Below are positions 55,641 through 64,000 of a stretch of DNA of 64,000 nt, one piece after another. The notes below the pieces were generated by a model. That model had not been told where the DNA came from, did not search any database, and saw only the letters and a list, made by a program, of their open reading frames with translations. Source of the stretch: Acanthosepion esculentum (Eukaryota > Mollusca > Cephalopoda > Sepiida > Sepiidae); the NCBI GenBank assembly GCA_964036315.1, contig OZ038496.1, forward strand, positions 14,213,076-14,277,075. The letters are read 5' to 3'. Each line of letters begins with the position of its first letter. Positions within the stretch are counted from its first letter, which is position 1. The position numbers and the translations under genes are program-made.

Positions 55641-56270
55641 TTGAACTCACACTTGACCTCAAGTGGAACTCGAACACACAAGCCATCGCTTAAGATGTCG
55701 GAAAAATGGCCGGCTCCCTGCACCGCCCCAGTAAGTATCTGACTCCACATGCCATCCTCTACCTTTACAAGAGTGACGTCAGGCCAAGAATGAAGTACTG
55801 TTATCATATTTGGACGGGGGCTGCCCAGATCGCAGATTCCAGCCTCGATAGAGTCCAATAGCATCTCCGAGTCCTTGTGAGTCCCACCCTCCAACCTCTC
55901 TATCTCTCATAGGAAGGATGTGGTAAGCCTCTCACTGCTCGATCGCTACTTCCACGAAAAATCCTCGGACGAACTACATTCCTTGGTTTCACCAAGACTG
56001 ACCTTCATGGGAAGGACCTGCCATGCCACTTACATTGTAGCAAACTACCCACATATCCCCGTATTCCATCGGTAACAAGTCAGTTCCACTCGAACAGCTT
56101 CTTCCTGCAAACCACTGCTCTGTGGAACCAACTCCTACAATCTTAACATGTTCCAGTCTAGGGTTGACTGTTATCTCTACCTTGTATCCATGTAAACAGC
56201 CTATTAATATAACCCTCTACAATGAGTGAGCCCTGACCTTGTACAGAGTGACCATTACTGTATAAAAAAA
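55640..56270 (+). mobile_element. LINE group 2 3' part
   Basis: The plus strand reads FSLELTLDLKWNSNTQAIA, KMAGSLHRPSKYLTPHAILY, LYKSDVRPRMKYCYHIWTGA, AQIADSSLDRVQ, SQFHSNSFFLQTTALWNQLL, and ends in an A run at about 56263-56280. There are stops after QAIA and in the C-terminus. A short stretch at 56283-56308 ('catcacattgaaacactggt') faintly resembles 5S sequence. Confidence 0.8.
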
Positions 56271-56828
56271 AAGCAAAAAAATACATCACATTGAAACACT
56301 GGTCACCGTAAAAAAAACCCAATAATTTATACCAAAGAACTGTACAAAATTTTGAGAAATGATTTTCACAAGCCAGTGTAAAATTATTTTCTAACCAATG
56401 AAAACCTTGTATTCAAAAAGTTCACACCTCTTTGTGAAATGAGATTTTGAATCCCCTTATATCCTGGTTATAAAATCAAGAGAACCTGAATTTTTTGTTC
56501 CCTTTGCAAATTTTACAAATGCAAAATGTACTGTTAGGTGACAGGAGGATTGTGCAACAGTAAATGGAGTTAACCTAGCTTGAAAGTGAGTATTTAAAAA
56601 AGTTTTTATTTAGCAGGATTCAAAATGACTAATGATAGTAAGCTTGCTACATTTCAAGCTGCAAAGCAAATGGATCCGAACAGGTATAAATGACCAAAGA
56701 TTAATGCTTAGATAAATCTGGGTGTACATTTGGAGAAAAGTAAGGAAATAAACAGAAATAGGAAGAGATTGTTATGAAGAGACTGGGAGTCATATGGAAA
56801 GAGTGAAACAGATAGATCAGAATAGACT

Positions 56829-56829
<1 letters not shown>
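56271..56829. other. unassigned sequence
   Basis: Nothing recognised beyond the faint 5S-like string at its start. Confidence 0.4.
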
Positions 56830-56898
<69 letters not shown>

Positions 56899-57054
56899 TG
56901 AATAGATAGATAGATATGAATAGATTATAAATAGATATGAATTAACTGAGATAGATTGATAGATAGATAGATGGATAGATACGAATTGACTGAAATAGAT
57001 AGATAGATAGATAGATATGAATTGACTGAAATGGATAGATATGAATTGACTGAA

Positions 57055-57085
<31 letters not shown>

Positions 57086-57143
57086 TGAATAGATTAGAAA
57101 TAGATATGAATTAACTGAGATAGATAGATATGAATTGACTGAA

Positions 57144-57175
<32 letters not shown>

Positions 57176-57327
57176 GACTAAGCCGAGATAGATAGATATG
57201 AATTAGCTGAGATAGATAGATAGATAGATAGATATGAATTAACTGAGATAGATAGATATGAATTGACTGAGATAGATAGATAGATAGAGATATGACCTAG
57301 CTGAGATAGATAGATATGAATTAGCTG

Positions 57328-57380
<53 letters not shown>

Positions 57381-57390
57381 GATATGAATA
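56830..57390. repeat. (GATA)n field with a 20-24-bp insert motif
   Basis: TAGA/GATA runs are interrupted again and again by 'tatgaattgactgaaatag' or 'tatgaattaactgagatag'. The insert has been copied together with neighbouring GATA units about ten times. Confidence 0.93.
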
Positions 57391-57929
57391 GACCAGCAAA
57401 GATCATATGATGAGGTACCACCTTAGGTAAAAGCAGAAGAAGCAGACAGAGGAAAATAATGGTCTGTTAATGTCACTGAGTGGGACTGGCAGATCATTTG
57501 CAGAGATTCAGTCATTGGGATGCTTGTGTTTAAACAAAGATAAAAGATAGGATTTTCATAGCTGGTTTTATTAAATAATCAAATGCCTTGACATCACTTG
57601 AACTTTTATACTGCCTGGCCCTTGTCAGAATAGAAGTGGTGGGAGGTGACATCACAGTAGTAGCGAGAATAGTCTTCATAGAGTGAGTAACATCAAGGTC
57701 AATTTGTAGTGTTATTGAAGTTGTGAATGAAACATGAGACAAAACTGAAATTAAAGTTCATTTTTTTCTTTCTTTTTATTTTATTTAAAAAAAATGTCCA
57801 ACCGGATACATTCACAGAAAACAAGTGATGTCTAGTCAAAAATGACCTTCCTTACATGAGAACTTTTAGCAACTAAGAAAACTATAAATTGCATATATAA
57901 CATACTTCCAAGGTAGGCAGTTTCTCTCC
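57391..57929. other. unassigned sequence
   Basis: Nothing recognised. Confidence 0.4.
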
Positions 57930-58316
57930 ACTTTGGAATGTTGGTGCAATACTTGAAGCAACAGAAATGTGGTTCTACAGAAGGATGCTGAGAATACCAT
58001 GAACTGAACATTTGAACAATGACAAAGTTCTAGAGACAATGGCAATGAAAAGGACACTTATACTTAACATCAGGAAGAGTCAGTTGAAATTTCTGGAGCA
58101 CATAATCAGGAAGGAGGGCTTGGAAAATTTGATACCCACAGGACAGTTTGAAGGTAACAAGGCCAGAGGAAAGCAATGCCAAACTTACCTAGCGAGCTTG
58201 TGTCAGTGGATGGTGGAGCAAGGTTTAAGAGGGATAACACAAATACAAACTTTATTAAGCACTACAAAGAACAAAAAATTGTGGAAAGCTATGATCACCT
58301 ACATCAGTCATTTTTA
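57930..58316 (+). mobile_element. RTE-like LINE C-terminal fragment
   Basis: Pieces read ATEMWFYRRMLRIP, then a 100-codon frame: DKVLETMAMKRTLILNIRKS, QLKFLEHIIRKEGLENLIPT, YLASLCQWMVEQGLRGIT, KLWKAMITYISHF. This is the RTE post-RT region. It is the longest RTE frame here and ends exactly where the copia element begins. Confidence 0.8.
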
Positions 58317-58318
58317 AC

Positions 58319-59177
58319 ATAAGGTACCTTGAGGCATTGATTAAACCATAAACACACTTGGTAAGCTTTCAAAGTTTACCTCTGTCATTGACAGCTTCAG
58401 GTGATGGCAACAAAGAAACAGGTCTGTCCATTTTCATAGATTTATGTCTAGAGAATTGCAAGACCAACCTTTTGAGGCTATCACAGCTAAATCAAACCTT
58501 ACATGCTTCCTTGGAGCATGTGGGAGAGTCAGATCTAATGAATCTTGCGTTTCTGTCCTGAAATCTTCTAGCAACAAGCCTGACAATAACAGAATTATTG
58601 CCTTGTGCAGTTGTTTTCTGTGCACACCCATCGTTTGGTAACTCTACCTCATGTCAGGAACAAATGTATAGGTTTTATTCTTTAGTCAATTCCTCCTGTT
58701 TTTCCTGCTCAACACAAGGATCAGATGTAGATAATATAAGAGTCTCTGCTGGATCTGTTAAATCCATTTCTGGAACAGGTATCCAAGAAGTAACATTTTC
58801 AAAATCAAGGCAAAGAGTTTATTGCCCTCTTGAATGACATTCATGAAATATTTATTGGAACCAGTGGCTTTTCCAGCTCTACTGATTATTCTCAGGTTAT
58901 CCAGTTCAGTCTGATCAGTCATTTGACAATTCACTACTTGCCCTGGTTTAGGTAGATTCACCTGTTTTACTGGTTTCACTGCTATTTTTGGTAATGCTTC
59001 ATTTGTCGGGGGACTAATATCTACATTGTTACCAGACTCGTCTGGCATTAGATATTCTTCCTCTATGTCATCCTGAGTTGGACTGTCTGTAAGATTTCCA
59101 TGTACCACCTCTGGATTTCCAAAAGTGTCTGAATCACTGTTAACTACCGGCTGTTCGATCTGATTGAAGTGGTGCAT
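58319..59177 (-). pseudogene. copia linker and N-terminal reverse transcriptase
   Basis: A 139-codon acidic linker frame (IEEEYLMPDESGNN, VNLPKPGQVVNCQMTDQTE) leads to a broken RT start: SWIPVPEMD, VIVRLVARRFQD, SDSPTCSKEA, CNSLDI, then KLTKCVYGLINASRYL. These are the first RT blocks of copia elements. The palm catalytic motif would come next but is deleted. Confidence 0.7.
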
Positions 59178-59373
59178 CAGTCGACAGGGATCTACTCTGA
59201 CATATATTCCTCCATGTTTTACTCGAACCTACTTAGCCTCCCATCCATTTTTCTGATTTCTCTTGAAACATACTAGATCATCATTGGTATATTTCTGTGT
59301 AAATGCTGATTGTATTTGATGTCATAGGGCTCTTCTTATTTTTTCAGAAGACTCACTTTCAACAAATGATCTT

Positions 59374-60398
59374 CTAGCAACATGCATTGCATTTAGATTG
59401 TTGGCAACTAGCTTCACTTGTGGATATCCCTTCCAGAGCGGCTGGTCTATTATTGAGTAGTGTAGGAATGTTTGGGTTCCTACCTAACACCAATTGATTT
59501 GGACTGTACCCATTCGCATTGTGCAATGCATTTCTTTGCACTAACAGCTCACCCAAGAACCATCACAAAATTACACTTAACATCAGCCAATGTCTTAATT
59601 ACCATAAAATCTCCTAGAACAGCATTATGATGCTCACATAACCTATTACTCCAGGGGGACTGAGCAGCAGTTGTTCTTACAACCATGTTTAGATTTTGAG
59701 CCATGTCTCAAAATTCTTGGTTATTAAACTCTCTTCCATTGTCTGACAGAAAAAAAGTCTGGTGTTCCAAAATAAGAAATCCAATATTTAAAAATGCATT
59801 TAATAATGGAAGAACTTTCTTTGTTAGGGATTTCAACTTCAACACTATACCTAGTGCCATGGTCGATCATACGGTGCACCTTATGACCTTGAATGTCTTT
59901 AATATCCATCGCAACCTGCTCATTGAACCGTGTGGCTAATGAGAATCTGACAATGGGTCCTGGCTTTGCTTTTTGTAAGTTAAACAAAAGTCACATGTTG
60001 ATGGAAACTCCTCCAGGATTTTAAGGCTTTCTCTGTCTCTTATACTAGCATTCCTTGCCAAATGAAGCCAATTTGAAACCATGGGGGTGGCTGAATTGGC
60101 AGTGTAATTTCTCAGCTATTTTCAACTTTTCCTTTCTACTTTTTTTTTTATTTACACTGAGGAGTAGTACTTCAGCACACTCCTTCTGTGATGGAGCCTT
60201 TGTTAAGGGTGCATAATAGTGTCCCGAATCTGTGCAGAACAATTTCTGCATGGAACCAAACAATTTTATAGTGTCTTTGGAAAAATCCAACACAGTACCT
60301 ACTTTCTTCATAGCTCCTTTGCTTAACAACATCAGGATGTCTGAATCAACCACATTGACTCCTATTTCTACCACCAAGCACACAAAGCAGTTCCACAT
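59374..60398 (-). pseudogene. copia-type pre-integrase zinc domain and integrase
   Basis: DILMLLSKGAMKKVGTVLDF and SGHYYAPLTK precede the zinc domain HCQFSH...CDFC (HHCC). The integrase core follows: RFSLATRFNEQVAMDIKDIQ (first Asp), MIDHGTRYSVEVEIPNKESS, SDNGREF (second Asp, reached after a one-T slip at about 59750), WSNRLCEHHN (Glu), and SPNQLVLGRNPNIPTLL. All three catalytic acids can be found but in different frames. The enzyme would insert cDNA into the host genome, but this copy cannot make it. Confidence 0.8.
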
Positions 60399-60519
60399 AA
60401 AAAAAGAGATGGCAAAACATTTGCTGCATCCTTTGCTTCACCTAACTTTATCCCTCATCACTCGAGGCAGAGTATCCAGGTAACATTCGTACCATGTCTT
60501 ACCACAGAATGTTCATGAA

Positions 60520-60660
60520 CAGCTGGAATCCAGCACAACAGCACCAATTGTCTGTCCAAGTAGGGTTGTTCGAGACACTTTTGGTTCATGACCTAACTGG
60601 CTCATGAGTACGACATTAGCCTCATGAACAGTACTGTCGATCTCTTCTTCAGAGTGTTGG
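60520..60660 (-). pseudogene. copia-type aspartic protease remnant
   Basis: The minus strand reads LLGQTIGAVVLDSSCS, then a stop, FCGKTWYECYLDTL. The family motif is D-S/T-G. Here the Gly is Ser (LDSS), and a stop follows at once, so no protease is made. Confidence 0.65.
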
Positions 60661-60924
60661 CGTTCTCTAGCCCAATGTTTAAATGATCCACAGATAGCAC
60701 ATTTAGAGGGCCTCCTACCATCACATCCAGGTGGGTTGACTCTTCCTTTATGATTTGGGGACTTGATGCTGTATCCATATCCTACTTGACTTTTTCTGTT
60801 CTCTTTGGGTTAAGACACTTGATGACTACCAAATTTATTGGCAAAAAATGTTTCTTCCTCCTGTGGTTTGATGTAACTGTTATCCAGAATAGCAACATTA
60901 GTTTCTCTTTTTATCGGATTAGAT

Positions 60925-61446
60925 CTTGTCTAGCGGTTGTTGGAGAAACCTGTGCTTGCCATTATTTTCTGCAATTGTATTGACATTGCATCTAGTGTCA
61001 AGTCTTCAACTGTAGCTTTCATAAGCCTTTCATTTTCGTTGGAGAGGTTAGCACTCAGCAAGGCTTGATAGGCCAAAACTAGTTCTGGCAAACATATTTT
61101 GAATTCCTTCAACTTGGCAACTAGATGGTTAAATTCTATAAGGTAGTCATTTATGGGGATATCTTCGGGTGTAGCACAGCTTTCAAATGACGCATATGTC
61201 ATTAAAGCAGCCAAGTTTGTATCAACTCTTAACAAATTATCCAGCATGCCACAGAGGGTTGTCATACCATTCGGGATCCATTTCAAGGATAGCCTCATAT
61301 GCTTTTCCAGTTATGGACAAAAATACAGTTGGAGCTCTTTTTGTCTTTTCTAGACTGGTATCCATCTCCCAGAACTTCATTTCTTTCCTCCAGGAAATAT
61401 ACTTTTCTGGATTCAAGATAGGTGGAGCAAGTATTTTTGAAGCCAT
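60925..61446 (-). pseudogene. copia-type gag with zinc knuckle downstream
   Basis: An ATG at 61446 opens MASKILAPPILNPEKYISWR, KEMKFWEMDTSL, RAPTVFLSITGKAYEAILEM. A frameshift near 61245-61290 leads to NLAALMTYASFESC, INDYLIEFNHLVAKLKEFKI, ANLSNENERLMKATVEDLTL. This is the UBN2-like gag of Ty1/copia-related elements, which forms the particle and binds RNA. The expected CCHC knuckle follows at about 60710-60665 as CAICGSFKHWARER. The last Cys is replaced by Arg, which a single T-to-C change explains. Confidence 0.78.
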
Positions 61447-61464
61447 ATTTGTTTTTTGAACTAC

Positions 61465-61476
61465 CCTCTGCTACCA
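61465..61476 (-). promoter_or_regulatory. primer binding site for initiator tRNA-Met
   Basis: The plus strand reads cctctgctacca, the 3' end of eukaryotic initiator tRNA-Met, so the minus (element sense) strand TGGTAGCAGAGG is its 12-base complement. It lies just upstream of gag, as expected. Use of initiator tRNA-Met is common in copia-type elements. Confidence 0.8.
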
Positions 61477-61478
61477 AA

Positions 61479-61714
61479 TTTGCGAAATGAGCACTGACAC
61501 AGAGTTAGTCCAATAGCTCAGACCGTTAGTATCTCCCCAAGCAAATGACTGTTTTTTACCACTGACCAAATTTGTGTGTGTCTTAAATAATGCCTGCTAC
61601 AATCCCAAGCCTGCCCCTAATTGACTGAAACAGTCTTATTTAAATTAAACCAACCTACAATTTGTTATAAGAAGGTCTTAGGTTTAATTCCTGATAAGTC
61701 ACAAGCTAACAGTA
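61479..61714 (-). other. candidate 5' LTR region of the copia element
   Basis: The DNA just outside the primer site should be the 5' LTR. No second LTR exists in the window because the element is truncated, so the LTR cannot be delimited. Nothing else was recognised. Confidence 0.35.
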
Positions 61715-61914
61715 TTGATTGTCATTTTGTTATAAAACTGTGCTGTTGGTAATTTTACTTTAAAAATGCATTGCTGGTAAGGTTTTTAAAAAAATATATT
61801 ACTGATATTTTTGCTATAAAAATGTATTTTAAACTTTCAAAGGTTTTAATTTTTGTTTGGGGGTTCACTATTTGCCCATAGCTAGGGCCCTAACAGCTGT
61901 TATCACCAAAAAGG
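61715..61914 (+). mobile_element. dispersed element X, copy 5 (partial)
   Basis: It has internal units ('gctgttggtaattttacttt', 'gcattgctggta') and the tail start 'gcccatagctagggccctaa'. It is cut off by a LINE fragment. Confidence 0.6.
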
Positions 61915-62025
61915 AGAGATTATTAGAACAACTGCTATGAAAATATTTATAGAAAAGAGAGATGCCAGATCAGGACCAGTAACATTACAGACTCTTTTGG
62001 AATTTTGTCAAGAATATCAATAATG
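61915..62025 (-). mobile_element. LINE group 1 fragment
   Basis: The minus strand matches LDKIQRRVCNVTGPDLAS-like sequence and, after a small deletion, FYKYFH. The same DNA is recognisable at 15300-15440 and 29150-29260. Confidence 0.6.
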
Positions 62026-62169
62026 TGCAATTACATTTCAGTTTTTAAATTGTTGTTTTGTTTTGATTACGCATGTAGATGTTATGCATATATCCTCTGG
62101 CATTGGTGTTTCTATTTAATTCTTGAACTGTTAACATAATTTAAGTGTATATTAAAAATAGGGGTTATT

Positions 62170-62565
62170 AGTGTGTTTTAATTGCATATCAACCTGTATG
62201 GGTTATTTAATGCCGAAATTTAAATGAAAATTCAAACTTTATAATCAATTCAAGCAAATAACATTATTTCATGATTAAATTATAATTACTTAGCTGTATG
62301 TTTTTCCCAAATAATCTTACAAAATCAAACAAAGATTGATAAATTGTTTCTCTCTAGAAGAAATGAGATTAATCGGAGCAAATTTGTTTTGTTTTGAATT
62401 CTTTTGAAAATCTATGCCATGTCTTCAATTTTATTATAAATTGTATCGTTTCTAATTTTACTATAAAAATATATTATTGGTCATTTTTCTATAAAATGTG
62501 TCATCGATCGTTTTGCTTTAAAAATATATTGTAGATAATTTTTTTTAATAAAGAAAACTATGATA
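62170..62565 (+). mobile_element. dispersed element X, copy 6 (5' part)
   Basis: The head 'attgcatatcaacctgtatg' with 'ggttatttaatgccgaaatt' is followed by units such as 'ctataaaatgtgtcatcgat'. The tail is missing. Confidence 0.6.
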
Positions 62566-62581
62566 TTGAATCAACAGCTTC

Positions 62582-62876
62582 ATCCACTGCAAGGAAAGTT
62601 GGTTCTCCGTGTTGCACCAGAATGTTTTTCTCGTCCATCCTTCAAATCTACAAATCTACCATTCGGCTTGCATTGAATACTGTTGCCATATAAGGTCTAT
62701 TGTCCCCACTGTTCATCCCAAGGTTTTCAACAAAATCCAAAGACAGATATGCAATGTTATAGGTCCTGAGCTGGCATCTTGACTCCACTCACTTTCTCAC
62801 AGACATGATGTGGCTTCCCTTTGTCTTTTCTACAAATATTTTCTTGGTAACTGGTTATTTAATTTCATGGTAAATA
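62582..62876 (+). mobile_element. LINE group 1 fragment cut by mariner D
   Basis: It matches 52125-52380: 'aaggaaagttggttctccgt', 'aaaatccaaagacagatatg' and 'ggcttccctttgtcttttct'. Frames are broken. It stops at the mariner end. Confidence 0.75.
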
Positions 62877-63438
62877 CAAAGTGTAATGGGTAAATTGTTG
62901 CAATTTTTAATTTTGCACATGCATGCTGTTTGGATTTGATTTTGTCGACTGCACAGTATAGTAGGGTCAGTTGGGCACCACCTGTGAGAAAAAGAGTACC
63001 ATGATGCAATTCACTCCATCAGGAATTTGGAAATGGTATGCTGTAATGCTTGGCATTCATACTGGAAGCTCCAATATGAACATTTCAGAGTGTTTAGCTG
63101 TCAATCTGAGGACAATGCAGAGGAACTGGAAAGAGTTGGAGGAGTCTAATGGTGATTATAAAGGTGTTTGGAGTGATCACTAGTGATAGCGATATTATGC
63201 CTCCATTCATCTTTCCATAGAGCCGCAGACTGAACATGGAGGCCTACATCAAGTATCTTGAGAAGGTAGTGCTGCTCTAGATCAAGAAGGTGCCTGCTGG
63301 AAGACCCTATGTTTGGCAACAGGACTCTGCACCATGTCACACAAGCAGAAGAACTCAGTTATTGCTGATAGACAATTTCTGCAACAATATGAATGCCAAG
63401 CAGTACAGCATGCCATTTCCAAATTTCTGGTGAAATTG
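62877..63438 (+). mobile_element. mariner-like transposon D, 5' half with inverted scrap
   Basis: The left end reads 'caaagtgtaatgggtaaatt' after TA (62875-62876). The sense half runs to about 63388. At 63391-63438 a piece of the same family's 5' region ('gaatgccaagcagtacagca') is joined in reverse orientation. No right terminus was found. Confidence 0.75.
63001..63388 (+). pseudogene. mariner-type transposase N-terminal half (element D)
   Basis: An ATG at 63001 opens MMQFTPSGIWKWYAVMLGIH, NISECLAVNLRTMQRNWKEL, EESNGDYKGVWSDH, then a stop. Further pieces are EAYIKYLEKVV-like and GRPYVWQQDSAPCHTSRRTQ, the latter keeping the second catalytic Asp. The first 60 residues are the least damaged of the three family members. 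The C-terminal half, with the third Asp, is absent. Confidence 0.78.
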
Positions 63439-64000
63439 GGTAGATGGAACTATTTAAGAGCAATTGATGATTGTGTTAGGAAGAAGTCACAAGTCATCAT
63501 GAATGAGGGTTTGAGTATAATGGCCTGGTTCAGATTTTGTTGATAACACTAAATAATGTGCTCTTTTTGAAAATGTAACTAAGGTTCACTCAGCATAGTT
63601 GCAGTATAATCCACAGGTGGGCTCTGTGGGTGTTGAATAAACACAAGTATGCCTGAGCAATACGTCTGCAACAGGGATTGACTAGCAGCCCTAGAAGACA
63701 GGCATACTCAAATAAAAGTGTCCAGCCAAGAACAATAATATTTAATATAATAATAATAATAAAACTGAGAAAATATATGAAAATTACAAGGATTTTACAT
63801 GTTTTTTTCAGGCCAGCAGACCTTCTGTAAAAATGTATTCAATAGATAACTAAGGCTATAATCTAAATAAATAAATGGTAAATTTTGAGTCTCCTTCTGC
63901 GTGTTTGAAACTCCTTTTAACACAGGCCACACTTGCTCTACATAGACATTTTCTAACATTTTGGAATCAGGGTGATCCTGGGATTGAAAATCTGTTCTTC
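63439..64000. other. unassigned sequence at right edge
   Basis: A short inverted pair, 'aagtatgcctg' at 63647 and 'caggcatact' at about 63700, was noted. Nothing else was recognised. Confidence 0.4.

Larger units (their letters stand above)
58319..61478 (-). mobile_element. Ty1/copia-type LTR retrotransposon, truncated and decayed
   Basis: On the minus strand the order is primer site, gag, zinc knuckle, protease, integrase, linker, start of RT. That is the copia order (integrase before RT). The element stops at 58319 in the RT (KCVYGLINASRYL), where an RTE fragment abuts, so the catalytic YxDD, RNase H and 3' LTR are missing. Gag starts 18 bp after the primer site. Frameshifts and stops are scattered throughout, so it is inactive. 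Confidence 0.85.

Overview
The window looks like an intergenic, repeat-saturated stretch of a large AT-rich metazoan genome. A mollusc, probably a cephalopod such as an octopus, fits best. The reasons are many 5'-truncated Jockey/CR1-like and RTE LINE tails, several families of TA-target mariner/pogo elements, a Ty1/copia-type element with an animal-type gag, very long (TA)n, (TG)n and (GATA)n tracts, and short matches to SINE-like sequence I remember from cephalopods. The species call is inference. I found no convincing host protein-coding gene, no operon, no CRISPR array and no intact tRNA or rRNA gene. Almost every long open frame is tandem-repeat DNA or a transposon remnant.

Layout: 1-4.0 kb holds a 63-bp minisatellite, SINE-like DNA, a mariner and a LINE tail. 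4.15-11.28 kb is one 123-bp satellite of 58 units with no net indel and one nearly continuous minus-strand reading frame. 11.85-12.83 kb is a dispersed element (called X here) whose internal 27-bp unit has expanded. 13.1-20.6 kb mixes fold-back elements, a LINE sitting between two inverted arms, mariner remnants, and two copies of a compact element with a hammerhead-like core. 21.7-22.7 kb is a pogo-like element. 23-31 kb is nested LINE, Tc1 and mariner DNA. 31.06-31.53 kb carries what I consider the best find: a 382-bp unit with a tRNA-like pol III promoter and a nearly complete hammerhead ribozyme, bounded by 88-bp direct repeats. 32.8 and 38.3 kb hold two copies of a 5S-rRNA-derived SINE. 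40.5-43.4 kb is a TA-target MITE, TA-rich tracts and LINE debris. 44.6-49.77 kb is a second, AT-rich satellite with higher-order structure. 49.9-52.8 kb has hAT-like elements, one interrupted by X with a target duplication, and two LINE tails in opposite orientation. 53.3-54.4 kb is a mariner with a triplicated end. 55.2-57.4 kb has a 120-bp tandem repeat and a (GATA)n field. 58.3-61.5 kb is a decayed copia element with a tRNA-iMet primer site. The right edge is X, LINE and mariner debris.

The parts do not form a gene pathway. What links them is transposon biology: RNA elements (LINEs, SINEs, hammerhead elements, copia) and TA-target DNA elements inserting into each other and into microsatellites, plus repeated tandem amplification of short parts of dispersed elements. 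All coordinates of repeat boundaries are by eye and may be off by several bases.
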